DNA of 64,000 bases from an uncultured Geobacteraceae bacterium (GCA_903939115.1 CAJAFV010000071.1:62001-126000), one strand, 5' to 3'. Counted from the first letter of the stretch, positions 53,846 through 62,940 are shown. A program made the numbers and translations. Notes: a model not told the origin generated them from the letters alone.

Positions 53846-56800
53846 CGATTGCATTGTAGAGCATAATAACCCGGAAGCCTGGTTCAACCGGGGAATATCA
53901 TGCATGGAAAGGGGCGATTATTCGGACGCCGAAAACTGTTTTAGACGGGCCCACACAATGGCCCCGGAGTCCCTCGAAACGATCTTGAATCTCGGTTACG
54001 CCCTTGATATGCAAGGGCGCTCTGCTGAGGCCTTCGCTTGTTATGAGGCGGTTCTTGCCGTTGCCCCGGAAAACGCAAAGGCACGCTACAACCGTGCAGC
54101 CCACCTGCTCAGAGCTGGAGACTTCGTAAACGGTTTTGCCGACTACGAGGCCCGTTTTTCGGCCATGAAATCGGCAGACTCCCGCATTTACTCTCAGCCA
54201 CGTTGGAATGGCTCCCCTCTTTATGGCCAGAGTATCCTGGTCTACTGTGAACAGGGGCTTGGGGACGCAATTCAGTTTGCGCGCTACATTCCCCTGTTGG
54301 CCGAAAGAGGGGGAAGAGTAATACTTGAAACTCAACAACCTCTTGTTTCCTTACTGGCATCACTTAATGGGGTAGAGAAGGTAGTTCTGAAATCCGAGGT
54401 TCCACCCCCTGCAGATTTTCACATCCCGTTACTTAGCCTTCCCCATCTCTTTGGTACAACAACAGCTACTATTCCAGTGGACGTACCGTATCTTGTTCCG
54501 CCCCCTGATAAGGTCGCATACTGGCGGGAAACTCTTGGCGACACGCACAATATTTTCCGTATCGGCCTGGTCTGGGCAGGTAAGCAGACGCCGGACCCCA
54601 ATAGATCATGCCTCCCGGATTACCTGGCCCCCTTGCTAACCATCGGTGGGACTCGTTTTTACTCGTTGCAATTTGATGAGCACGCCCGGTTGCCGCTATC
54701 TAAGAAACTGGCAGATACCGTAATTGATCTAGCCGACGATATCGGTGATTTTGCCAAAACTGCAGCCCTGATCACCAACCTTGATCTGTTGATTACTATT
54801 GATACCGCTTTGGCTCACTTGGCTGGCGCCTTAGGAAAACCGGTCTGGGTGATGCTCCCCTTCGCGCCGGATTGGCGTTGGATGAGCAACCGCTCCGATT
54901 CGCCCTGGTATCCCACCATGCGGCTTTTCCGTCAACCACGACCGGAGGAGTGGGAGTCAGTAATAAGCGAAGTCGCCCAGGCACTCCGGCAACTGGTGCT
55001 GCAGGAAAATAAATCCGAAGTCTCCGACGAACTGCTGGAAACGTCTTTTCAAAAAGCTTTGACAGCCATGGATAGTGCAGATCCGGATACAGATACGGCC
55101 ATCTACGAACTGCGTAAACTCCTCCTGCATCTGCCTGATGATCCGGCTGTCAGATTCAATCTGGGACGGGCGTATGATATGGATGGGCAGTTTGCCGAAG
55201 CTGAACTGGCGTATCGTCAGGTACTTGTTGAAAGCCCCGATAGTCCGGCTGTCTGGTTCGCACTCGGTGAAATCCGATTGAAGCAAAAGGCGTATCCTGA
55301 AGCAGAATTTTGCCTGCGCAAGGCACACATGCTGAACCCGGAATCGGTTGACATACTTCTAAGATTCGGCAGCGCTTTGTCGGCACAGGGTAAGACGGCA
55401 GAAGCAATTATCGTCTGCAAAAAAATTCTGGACATCTGCCCCGACTGTTCTCAAGCCGTCTACAACATGGCATCTCTTCAACTTCGCAGAGGTGACTTTT
55501 TGTCGGGATTTGCCAATTTTGAAGTCCGACTGGCAATTGAGAAGTTTGCTATCGATTTACGTCGCTATCTTCAACCGCGCTGGGATGGTTCTCCGCTGAA
55601 CGGCAGGAGTATTCTGCTCTACGGCGAGCAGGGGATGGGAGACGTTATCCAGTTTGCCCGCTATATCCCTCTTGTGGCGGAGCGGGGCGGAGCGGTCGTT
55701 TTTGAGGTTGATCCCCCACTTATTCCGTTGTTCGAATCATTCCCCGGAGTAGACCGGATTATTCCGAAGTCGAAAGAGCCTCCGCTGACGGATGTATATA
55801 TCCAATTACTCAGCCTACCGTACATTTTCGGCACTACTGTAGACACAGTACCAACCCGAATCCCATACATTTTTCCGGATATGGCCAAAGCAGCCAAATG
55901 GCGGGAGAAACTGGGTGACAGTCAAGATTTCCGTGTAGGACTGGTCTGGAGCGGCAACCCCGGAAATCCTCGTGACAAAGAGCGCTCCTCTGCCCTGAGT
56001 ATATTTGCGCCTCTTGGGAGTCTGCCCAAGGTTGCTTTCTACAGTTTGCAGGTAGGGTCGGCGGCGCTAGAAGCGGCATCGCCGCCTGCAGGAATGCTTT
56101 TGACGGATTATTCTGCTCTGCTAACCGATTTTACCGAAACGGCAGCACTGATTGCCAACCTCGATCTGGTTATTTGTGTCGATACGGCAGTGGCTCATCT
56201 TGCAGGAGCAATGGGGCAGCAGGTATGGGTGCTTTTGCCGGAGGGCTCGGAATGGCGCTGGCTGGAAGGGCGTGCTGATACCCCTTGGTATCCCACTATG
56301 CGGGTTTTTGAGCATGAATCCGACAGCGACTGGGAAGGGATGATCCAGCGGGTCCGGGTTGCGCTGAAAACGTTGTTGGCTGAAAAGTCCAACAGTGCCG
56401 GGCCGATGGGCGTTGAAACAAGTTATAATCTTGGGGTCAGCCTCAAGGAAGCAGGAGATCTTGAGGGAGCGGAGCGCTGCTTCCGGGACATTGTGGAACA
56501 GCAGCCCGAATTGCCGGATCCGCAGCAGAGCCTGGGGGTCGTGCTGCAGCTCCAAGGGCGGCTGCAGGAGGCGATCAGGCAGTATCGCACAGCCACAACT
56601 CTCGATCCTGGTTTTGTTAAAGCGCATTACAATCTTGCTAATGCCTTTCTGCAGTCTGGTCTATATCAGGATGCGCTTGAGTCGGTTAAAACAGCTATTC
56701 AGTGTGATCCCTCGCATGCCGATGCGCACTGGCTGCTGGGCATGCTCCTTCTGCAGAGCGGCGATTTCACGAACGGATGGAGGGAGTATGAGTGGCGTTG

Positions 56801-59800
56801 GAAGGCCTTTGAGTTTACCAGCAGGATACCTGACCTTGGTCGCCCGCAATGGGACGGTTCCGCTCTGGAAGGGAGAACTTTGCTGATCCATATGGAACAG
56901 GGACGGGGCGACATGATTCAGTTTATCCGTTATGCTCCACTGGCTGCAGCCATGGGCGGAATGGTTGTCGCCTGCGCAGTGCCCGAGCTGGTGTCGCTTC
57001 TTGCCTCCGTTGAAGGGATAAGCGTGGTCGACCGCAATGGGGCGTTGCCTGATTTTGATATTCATGCTCCGGTGCAAAGCCTCCCATATCTGTTTAGCAC
57101 TACACTGGAGACGGTCCCGCAGAATATTCCCTATCTAAGGGCTGACCCGGTAAAGGTTGCAGAGTGGCTGCAAATTTTTCCGGATGAGGAACACTTTCGT
57201 ATCGGTATTGTCTGGCAGGGGACTCCCACCCATAGGGATGACCATAATCGCTCATGTTCATTGCGAGAGTTTCTGAAACTGGGTGATCTTGACGGCATTG
57301 ATATATACAGTTTGCAGATTGGAGCCGGGGCTGAGCAGCTTATTGGGCTGCCGGACGGCATGTTGTTGATTGATGCGACCGAACATATTCAGGACTTCTC
57401 GGATACAGCGGCGATAATTGCAAATCTCGATCTTGTGATCAGTGTCGATACAGCCGCGGCTCATCTGGCCGGAGCGCTCGGAAAACCGGTCTGGACTCTG
57501 CTGCCGCATCTTTCGGAATGGCGCTGGTTGCTTGACAGAGACGACACACCCTGGTACCCCACCATGCGGCTGTTCCGGCAGGCATTGGCAGGTGACTGGG
57601 AAGGTCTGTTCCACCGCTTGAGAGACAAGCTGGAGCTGTTACTGGGAAGCTCTGACCTGCTTAATCAGTTGGGAATTACATTACTGAAATCAGGATCCGC
57701 CGGCAGGGCTGAACGTGCTTTTGCAAGGGCAATAGCATGCGATCCTCAAAATGCACAATCCTATTGCAATCGTGGCGTAGCACTAGATGCCCAACGCGGT
57801 TATGAGTCGGCTATCTCTTGTTATCAGGAAGCGATAGCGCTTCAGCCGGATTTTGCCAGCGCTCTGTTCAACATGGGAAACTCGTACATCTCCCTTGATC
57901 AGTTGCAAGAAGCTCTCACCTGTTATGGGCGTGTCATTGAATTGGAGCCAGCCTCTGTTGCGGCGTATCTATCGCTTGGTGAGGTTGGGAAAACTCTGCG
58001 GAATTTCCCTCTGGCGCGGGCAGCTTTTGAACGGGCGGCATCTCTTGATCCTGAGAGTGCGGATGCTTTTCGGGGCGTTGCAGACATTGATCTGGCTGAG
58101 GAGCGTTTTGAGGATGCAATAGCCGCCTACTCTCGAGCGGCAGAACTCAATCCTGATGACGCTGCTACCTTCAACCTGATGGGGGCAACGTACCAATCTA
58201 ACGAACAACTTGACGAGGCTGAAGAGTGTTATCGTAAAGCCCTGACTGTCACGCCCGACAATCTGACTGCGCTTAATAATCTTGGGGTTGTGCTTGACGC
58301 ACAGGGACGACGGGATGAGGCTGTTGTCGTATATCGTCATCTACTTGATATTGCTCCTGATTATGCGGATGGCCATTGGAATCTGTCGGTTGCTCTGCTT
58401 GCCATAGGGGCCTATGCAGAAGGGTGGCGAGAGTTCGAGTGGCGTTTCAGAAAGTCTAACCCGGTTCCTTCTCGCCCCTTTACCCAGCCGACCTGGGATG
58501 GTTCCGATCTGGCCGGCAAAACAATCCTACTGCATGCCGAGCAGGGTTTTGGCGATACCATCCAGTTTGTGCGCTACGTTCCCCTGGTGCAGCAGCGTGG
58601 GGGGCAAGTCATCATTGAATGCCAGACAGAGATCCTGAAAAGATTGGTATCTCCTCTCGATACGGTTTCCGGAGGCATTGCTGCCGGTGAGACTTTGCCG
58701 CATTTTGACTGCCACCTGCCGATGATGTCGCTTCCCCTTGTTTTCGGCACAACAGTCGAGACGATCCCGTGTCAGATCCCCTATCTTGCTGCAGAGCTGC
58801 GGGACAGGGAAAAGTGGCAGCAGCGCCTGGGGGCGTCCGGTCGGCTCAAGGTAGGATTAGTCTGGCATGCCAAACAGAGCCAACTGCTTAATCGCAAACG
58901 CTCCTGTCCGCTAAAGTTTTTTTCTCCTCTCTGGATCGTTGAGGGGGTTGAGTTTTATACTCTGCAAATCGGAGCCGGCGCGGAACAGCTGGATGATTTT
59001 GCCGTCAGTCATGAAATAATAGACCTGACCGGTGATATGCATGATTTTGCTGACACAGCGGCTTTCATCGCCAACCTTGATCTGGTGATCACCATCGACA
59101 CCGCTGTTGCTCATTTAGCCGGCGCTCTTGGCGCACGGACCTGGGTCGTACTTCCGTACACCTCAGAGTGGCGCTGGCTCTGCAGGCGTGAGGAGAGCCC
59201 CTGGTATCCGACCATGAGACTCTTCAGGCAGCCGTCACAGGGTGACTGGCCTTCGGTGATGGATCATGTTGCTGTTGCTTTGAGCGACTGCGTGGAGCGC
59301 AGTGGGAGTGGCGGCACGTACACAGATACGAATTCACCTACGCTGCTTGTGGGCCTTGCTTGGGCCGGGCGGCAGGACAATCCGCTTGATTGGAGACGCA
59401 GCTGCCCATTTTCCGCCCTTGCACCTCTGTTTAAGCTGCCAAATGTTCGTTTTGTAAAGTTGCAGCCAGACCTATCAGACGGCAAGACCTTGAATGAAAT
59501 GCAAATGATTAACCTCACGGAGTATATCCACGATTTTGAAGATACCGCAGCCTTGATGGCGCATCTTGATCTCATTATCTCAATCGACACATCAGTGGCA
59601 CATCTTGCCGCTGCAACAGGGCGACCAACATGGGTACTACTCCCCCATGTCGCGGAATGGCGCTGGTTGACCAACAGGGATGATAGCCCTTGGTATCCCG
59701 GCATGCGACTATTCCGGCAAAGTGATCACGGCGATTGGGATGGCTTGATTCAGGAGGTTGCATCATGCCTAGCGAATCTCTCCAATAATGGTTTGAGTTG

Positions 59801-60518
59801 GAACGAAAGGTTTGAGCCTGAAAACCCCCATTGTGGGTATGCTCAAGAGAGACAGATTCTTGAACAACAGTTGGAAAAATATCGGGAAACTGCATCTGAG
59901 AACAATAGCAGTCCAGATGCGAAGCTAAACGTGGGTGCTGCCTTGGCGCTCCTTGGCAGAGATACCGAGGCGATTGAAGTTTTCCGGCATGTTCTGCAGC
60001 TTGACCCTGAGCATGTAGCCGGTCACCTGAACCTGGCATATTCGCTTTTGGCGGTCGGAGAGTATTCTGAAGGGTGGGAGCATTTTGAATGGCGGTTGAG
60101 AAGGGTTCCACCCGGTCTGCTTCCTTCCTGGCCGATGCTGGATAAGAATTCACTGGGCACTCACCCTGCCGGTTTATCGATTATGGTGCACTCTGAACAG
60201 GGGTATGGCGATACGATTCAGTTCTCCCGCTTTCTGCCACTGCTGGCCAAAACCGGCTATCGGGTCATCGTCAGTTGTCAGCCGCAGATCGCTTCGCTTG
60301 TTGCCTCACTCCCTGGTGTCAGCAGAGTGATCCCACATGGGGAACCGCTGCCGCCCTGCGACCTGCAGGTATTGCTGCTTACTCTGCCGGGCCTGTTTTT
60401 AGTAACTCAGGAGTCACTGGCGGCCAGCATCCCTCGTCTTGCGCCCGGAAAGTTGCGGGTAGAGCGCTGGAAAGAGAGGCTGAATAGAAAAAAGAGGGCA
60501 ACATTATTTTTTGTCTAA
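53832..60518 (+). CDS. Giant protein of repeated TPR and GT9-like modules
   Basis: A 2228-residue protein. Four complete modules each consist of TPRs followed by a GT9-like (GT-B) domain; the GT parts lie at about 121-384, 580-846, 1003-1268 and 1552-1815. Each shows a WDGS/WNGS lead-in, an EQGxGDxIQFxRY block, and an HLAGAxG block followed by EWRW or DWRW and PWYPTMR. A fifth C-terminal half (about 1835-1980) follows without its N-terminal half, then TPRs, then an N-terminal half (about 2106-2225) without its C-terminal half. No signal or membrane segment. The start is the ATG at 53832 or a GTG at 53823; both overlap the previous gene. Its stop codon is part of the flagellin promoter. It is a candidate flagellin glycosyltransferase or scaffold (inference). 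Confidence 0.78.
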   Translation: MSARNDCIVEHNNPEAWFNRGISCMERGDYSDAENCFRRAHTMAPESLETILNLGYALDMQGRSAEAFACYEAVLAVAPENAKARYNRAAHLLRAGDFVNGFADYEARFSAMKSADSRIYSQPRWNGSPLYGQSILVYCEQGLGDAIQFARYIPLLAERGGRVILETQQPLVSLLASLNGVEKVVLKSEVPPPADFHIPLLSLPHLFGTTTATIPVDVPYLVPPPDKVAYWRETLGDTHNIFRIGLVWAGKQTPDPNRSCLPDYLAPLLTIGGTRFYSLQFDEHARLPLSKKLADTVIDLADDIGDFAKTAALITNLDLLITIDTALAHLAGALGKPVWVMLPFAPDWRWMSNRSDSPWYPTMRLFRQPRPEEWESVISEVAQALRQLVLQENKSEVSDELLETSFQKALTAMDSADPDTDTAIYELRKLLLHLPDDPAVRFNLGRAYDMDGQFAEAELAYRQVLVESPDSPAVWFALGEIRLKQKAYPEAEFCLRKAHMLNPESVDILLRFGSALSAQGKTAEAIIVCKKILDICPDCSQAVYNMASLQLRRGDFLSGFANFEVRLAIEKFAIDLRRYLQPRWDGSPLNGRSILLYGEQGMGDVIQFARYIPLVAERGGAVVFEVDPPLIPLFESFPGVDRIIPKSKEPPLTDVYIQLLSLPYIFGTTVDTVPTRIPYIFPDMAKAAKWREKLGDSQDFRVGLVWSGNPGNPRDKERSSALSIFAPLGSLPKVAFYSLQVGSAALEAASPPAGMLLTDYSALLTDFTETAALIANLDLVICVDTAVAHLAGAMGQQVWVLLPEGSEWRWLEGRADTPWYPTMRVFEHESDSDWEGMIQRVRVALKTLLAEKSNSAGPMGVETSYNLGVSLKEAGDLEGAERCFRDIVEQQPELPDPQQSLGVVLQLQGRLQEAIRQYRTATTLDPGFVKAHYNLANAFLQSGLYQDALESVKTAIQCDPSHADAHWLLGMLLLQSGDFTNGWREYEWRWKAFEFTSRIPDLGRPQWDGSALEGRTLLIHMEQGRGDMIQFIRYAPLAAAMGGMVVACAVPELVSLLASVEGISVVDRNGALPDFDIHAPVQSLPYLFSTTLETVPQNIPYLRADPVKVAEWLQIFPDEEHFRIGIVWQGTPTHRDDHNRSCSLREFLKLGDLDGIDIYSLQIGAGAEQLIGLPDGMLLIDATEHIQDFSDTAAIIANLDLVISVDTAAAHLAGALGKPVWTLLPHLSEWRWLLDRDDTPWYPTMRLFRQALAGDWEGLFHRLRDKLELLLGSSDLLNQLGITLLKSGSAGRAERAFARAIACDPQNAQSYCNRGVALDAQRGYESAISCYQEAIALQPDFASALFNMGNSYISLDQLQEALTCYGRVIELEPASVAAYLSLGEVGKTLRNFPLARAAFERAASLDPESADAFRGVADIDLAEERFEDAIAAYSRAAELNPDDAATFNLMGATYQSNEQLDEAEECYRKALTVTPDNLTALNNLGVVLDAQGRRDEAVVVYRHLLDIAPDYADGHWNLSVALLAIGAYAEGWREFEWRFRKSNPVPSRPFTQPTWDGSDLAGKTILLHAEQGFGDTIQFVRYVPLVQQRGGQVIIECQTEILKRLVSPLDTVSGGIAAGETLPHFDCHLPMMSLPLVFGTTVETIPCQIPYLAAELRDREKWQQRLGASGRLKVGLVWHAKQSQLLNRKRSCPLKFFSPLWIVEGVEFYTLQIGAGAEQLDDFAVSHEIIDLTGDMHDFADTAAFIANLDLVITIDTAVAHLAGALGARTWVVLPYTSEWRWLCRREESPWYPTMRLFRQPSQGDWPSVMDHVAVALSDCVERSGSGGTYTDTNSPTLLVGLAWAGRQDNPLDWRRSCPFSALAPLFKLPNVRFVKLQPDLSDGKTLNEMQMINLTEYIHDFEDTAALMAHLDLIISIDTSVAHLAAATGRPTWVLLPHVAEWRWLTNRDDSPWYPGMRLFRQSDHGDWDGLIQEVASCLANLSNNGLSWNERFEPENPHCGYAQERQILEQQLEKYRETASENNSSPDAKLNVGAALALLGRDTEAIEVFRHVLQLDPEHVAGHLNLAYSLLAVGEYSEGWEHFEWRLRRVPPGLLPSWPMLDKNSLGTHPAGLSIMVHSEQGYGDTIQFSRFLPLLAKTGYRVIVSCQPQIASLVASLPGVSRVIPHGEPLPPCDLQVLLLTLPGLFLVTQESLAASIPRLAPGKLRVERWKERLNRKKRATLFFV

Positions 60519-60542
60519 AGAGTTTTCGTCAACCGACGATAT
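60516..60542 (+). promoter_or_regulatory. Sigma-28 (FliA)-type promoter of flagellin
   Basis: TAAAGAGT at 60516-60523 and GACGATAT at 60535-60542 are 11 bases apart, close to the FliA consensus TAAAGTTT-N11-GCCGATAA. The -35 element includes the stop codon of the preceding giant gene. Transcription would start near 60549, giving a leader of roughly 57 bases before the flagellin ATG. Confidence 0.7.
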
Positions 60543-60565
60543 GAATACTAACGCGCAGAAAGCGC

Positions 60566-60582
60566 ACCGGTAAAATACCGGT
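60566..60582 (+). promoter_or_regulatory. Palindrome in the flagellin leader
   Basis: ACCGGTA (60566-60572) and TACCGGT (60576-60582) form a perfect seven-base inverted repeat with an AAA loop. It lies between the predicted transcription start and the AAAGGAG ribosome-binding site at 60593-60599. In Caulobacter, FlbT acts on the leader of a flagellin mRNA; since flbT is encoded two genes downstream, this hairpin is a candidate target. That link is inference. Confidence 0.45.
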
Positions 60583-60606
60583 AAAACCCCAGAAAGGAGC
60601 ACCACC

Positions 60607-61425
60607 ATGTCACTCTCAAACGTTACACTTACCGCAGGCATGAGGAACAACCTTCTTACCCTCCAGGGTACAGCAGACCTATTAAAACAAACCCAGCAGA
60701 GATTGAGCAGCGGCAAATCGGTCAATAGCGCTCTTGACAACCCGACCAGCTTCTTCGCTGCGCAAGACAGTATGAATCGCGCCGGTGACCTATCAAGCCG
60801 CAAAGACGCTATGAGTGAGGCCGTTCAGACCATCCAGGCATCCAGTAACGGCATCACAGCTATCACATCCCTGATTAATGCCGCGAAATCTCTTGCGAGC
60901 TCGGCCTCCGCTACCAGCGATACCCTGTCCCAGATGACGTATGAGAGCCAGTTCCTGCAAATCACCAGCCAGATCACCACTCTGGCCAGTGACGCCGGCT
61001 ACCGCGGCACCAACCTGCTGACCGACGGAACTCTTTCTATCGAATTCGCTCCCAAGGCAGGCGATTCCAAGCTGACCGTTACTGGTTTTAAAGCGAACGC
61101 TACTTCTCTGGGCGTCACATCCGCTGCTGTTAACTGGGTAGTTGCCGGAAATGCTAGCAGCGCCTTGACGTACATGGACACAGCCCTTACGACCCTGCGT
61201 GCCAAGTCCTCAGTTCTGGCCGGTAACCTGGCAGTTATCACCACTCGTCAGGACTTCACCGACAACATGATCAACACCTTGTCTACAGGCGCCGACAATC
61301 TGACTCTTGCCGACATGAACCAGGAAGGCGCGAATATGCTGATGTTACAGACTCGCCAATCTCTGGGTACCACAGCTTTGAGCCTCTCTTCGCAGGCTGC
61401 CCAGTCTGTCCTCAGACTCTTCTAG
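60607..61425 (+). CDS. fliC: Flagellin
   Basis: A 272-residue flagellin consisting almost only of the conserved terminal D0/D1 helices. The N-terminus RLSSGKSVNSALDNPTSFFA (about residues 36-55) and the C-terminus ANMLMLQTRQSLGTTALSLS with the final SVLRLF are diagnostic. The ALDNP-SFFAAQ form is the type common in alphaproteobacteria and their relatives, which also carry FlaF and FlbT. The variable D2/D3 part is missing, leaving a short central region rich in Ser and Thr (about residues 100-185) that could carry O-linked glycans. AAAGGAG lies seven bases before the ATG. A sigma-28-type promoter precedes it and a strong hairpin follows. Confidence 0.93.
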   Translation: MSLSNVTLTAGMRNNLLTLQGTADLLKQTQQRLSSGKSVNSALDNPTSFFAAQDSMNRAGDLSSRKDAMSEAVQTIQASSNGITAITSLINAAKSLASSASATSDTLSQMTYESQFLQITSQITTLASDAGYRGTNLLTDGTLSIEFAPKAGDSKLTVTGFKANATSLGVTSAAVNWVVAGNASSALTYMDTALTTLRAKSSVLAGNLAVITTRQDFTDNMINTLSTGADNLTLADMNQEGANMLMLQTRQSLGTTALSLSSQAAQSVLRLF

Positions 61426-61459
61426 TCGTAACTGAAGCAGACGAATCATTAAACCTGAG

Positions 61460-61483
61460 CGGGGAGAGGGCAACCTCTCCCCG
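61460..61483 (+). terminator. Hairpin terminator after flagellin
   Basis: CGGGGAGAGG and CCTCTCCCCG form a perfect ten-base-pair stem with a GCAA loop, followed by TTTGCATATTT. It lies 35 bases after the flagellin stop. The T-run is short, so partial read-through into the next genes, or a role in protecting the abundant flagellin mRNA, is likely. Confidence 0.75.
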
Positions 61484-61516
61484 TTTGCATATTTCAGTTT
61501 TGCGAGGTGAATGGCT

Positions 61517-62149
61517 ATGAGAATCGAAGGTAACGATCAAAGACTGGCGGCGGCAACAGCCGCCCAGATGCAGAACAGCGGAACCCAGCAGATGCTGGCT
61601 CCGAAAAGCGCGCAGCAGCAGGACGCTCAAAAGGCAAGTAAAGAAAACAGGGTGCAGTCCGTAGCGGGTGACAAGGTATCGATCAATGTCCAGATTTCCA
61701 AAAACACCGCCGATACGCTGCAGAAAATGGGAAACATCTCGGATTTTCTCAATTCAGTCGCGACCAATCTTCGCCAGACGAATGAAGGTCTGAAAGAAAC
61801 CTCTGCTGTCGTTGCGGAGATGAAGAACTCACTAGACAAGATCATCAAGAATTATCCCCCGTATTCTATTGAGAGCAAGGATCGGATCGACCAGCTGATG
61901 AGTTACTCCTCATTGAGAAAACAGATCATGAGTATGGAATTTCCGGCGCCTCCACCCCCGCTTTATGAAGGTGTTAAGCATCTCTGGGAAGATCTCTTCA
62001 GCGGAGCGGACAAGACGCTCCAGACCCCTGCTCTGCCTCAGGATGCTCCGGATTCTCATGTCGCTGCAGCCGCTAAACAGTTGGACGTCATTTCTAGCCA
62101 GATCGGCCTGGTTCAGGACTCTATAAGCAGTGCTGTGATAAAGGGCTGA
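61517..62149 (+). CDS. Unrecognised protein in the flagellin cassette
   Basis: A 210-residue protein of unknown family. The N-terminus is Gln/Ala-rich and low in complexity (about residues 1-45). Residues about 45-115 look like an extended strand (GDKVSINVQISKNTADTLQ) followed by a long helix or coiled coil (LRQTNEGLKETSAVVAEMKN). A Pro-rich segment EFPAPPPPLYEG follows near 137. There is no signal peptide. I use the ATG at 61517, nine bases after GAGG; an ATG at 61511 is only three bases from it. Its place between flagellin and flbT suggests a flagellar role such as a cap-, FlaG- or chaperone-like function, but no sequence signature supports a choice. Confidence 0.6.
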   Translation: MRIEGNDQRLAAATAAQMQNSGTQQMLAPKSAQQQDAQKASKENRVQSVAGDKVSINVQISKNTADTLQKMGNISDFLNSVATNLRQTNEGLKETSAVVAEMKNSLDKIIKNYPPYSIESKDRIDQLMSYSSLRKQIMSMEFPAPPPPLYEGVKHLWEDLFSGADKTLQTPALPQDAPDSHVAAAAKQLDVISSQIGLVQDSISSAVIKG

Positions 62150-62154
62150 AGGTA

Positions 62155-62553
62155 ATGCCACTCGTACTGACGTTAAAGCCGGGAGAGCGGGTAATTATGG
62201 CCGGGGCCGTGATCAAGAACGGATCTTCAGTTGCCCATCTGCAGATAGAAAACCAGGTGACCCTTCTCAGGGAGAAGGATATTCTGACGGAAGGCGAGGC
62301 CACGTCTCCGTGTAAAAAAATTTACCTCGCCGTTCAACTGATGTATATTGGCGATGGCTTGACAGCCGAGCTTGCCCAGGTTTACTGGGATCTGGTTCGG
62401 GATGTACTTGCTGCTGCTCCGAGTACAAATGACTTGATTTCAGAGATAAGCGCGTATATTGTCGACTCTGATTTTTATCCGGCCCTTAAGGTGGCCAAAA
62501 AACTGATTTCCTACGAAGAGGAGCTTATACGTCATGTCTCAAAACTCGGTTAA
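62155..62553 (+). CDS. flbT: Flagellar biosynthesis regulator FlbT
   Basis: A 132-residue protein matching FlbT: it begins MPLVLTLKPGERVIMAGAVI and continues with LREKDILTEGEATSPCKKIY (about residues 39-58) and VQLMYIG. FlbT is a post-transcriptional regulator that, in Caulobacter, binds flagellin mRNA leaders and limits flagellin synthesis before hook completion. Length is normal. It starts five bases after the previous stop and overlaps flaF by 20 bases. Its likely target here is the flagellin leader at about 60549-60606. Confidence 0.88.
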   Translation: MPLVLTLKPGERVIMAGAVIKNGSSVAHLQIENQVTLLREKDILTEGEATSPCKKIYLAVQLMYIGDGLTAELAQVYWDLVRDVLAAAPSTNDLISEISAYIVDSDFYPALKVAKKLISYEEELIRHVSKLG

Positions 62554-62914
62554 TGCCTATACAGTCCAGCAGAAAGAAAATTTAAGTGGAAGGGAGCTGG
62601 AAGCTTCCGTGCTCTCCCGGGCTGGTCTGATGCTGAAGAGCGTCAAGGATAACTGGGGCGCACCCGATAGAGATCAGAAGCTGTTGGAGGCGGTGAAATT
62701 CAATCAAAAAGTCTGGAGTTTTTTCCAGGCGGAGCTGTCAGACCCGGAAAACCCGCTCCCTAAAAATCTGCGCGAAGACATACTTAATCTCAGTATCTTT
62801 ATCGACAAGCGCCTGTTTGAAGTTATGGCTTATCCGGATCCAGAAAAACTGGCTATCGTCATTGATATCGATTTCAATATTGCTGCCGGTTTGAGGACAA
62901 CGCCCGTACAGTGA
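62534..62914 (+). CDS. flaF: Flagellar biosynthesis regulator FlaF
   Basis: A 126-residue helical protein of the FlaF family: GRELEASVLSRAGLMLKSVK at about residues 18-37, AVKFNQKVWSFFQAELSDPE near 51 and LREDILNLSIFIDKRLFEVM near 78 are the conserved blocks. FlaF works with FlbT in control of flagellin production and is thought to help flagellin translation or secretion. The gene overlaps flbT by 20 bases, so their synthesis is coupled. A bidirectional terminator follows, shared with the convergent TPR-GT9 gene. Confidence 0.87.
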   Translation: MSQNSVNAYTVQQKENLSGRELEASVLSRAGLMLKSVKDNWGAPDRDQKLLEAVKFNQKVWSFFQAELSDPENPLPKNLREDILNLSIFIDKRLFEVMAYPDPEKLAIVIDIDFNIAAGLRTTPVQ

Positions 62915-62940
62915 ACTCGGCAGACATCGTTATGAAAAAA

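Noticed and set aside
53832-60518. Repeated modules as an assembly artefact or recent tandem duplication
   Set aside because: The modules differ clearly in sequence and in number of TPRs, so they are old duplications and not copies produced by misassembly. The order of the last half modules still deserves a read-level check.
9236-62914. Maf-type flagellin glycosyltransferase, NeuB/PseI synthase, CRISPR array, tRNA or transposase gene
   Set aside because: Looked for in the reading of all substantial ORFs and intergenic stretches and not recognised.
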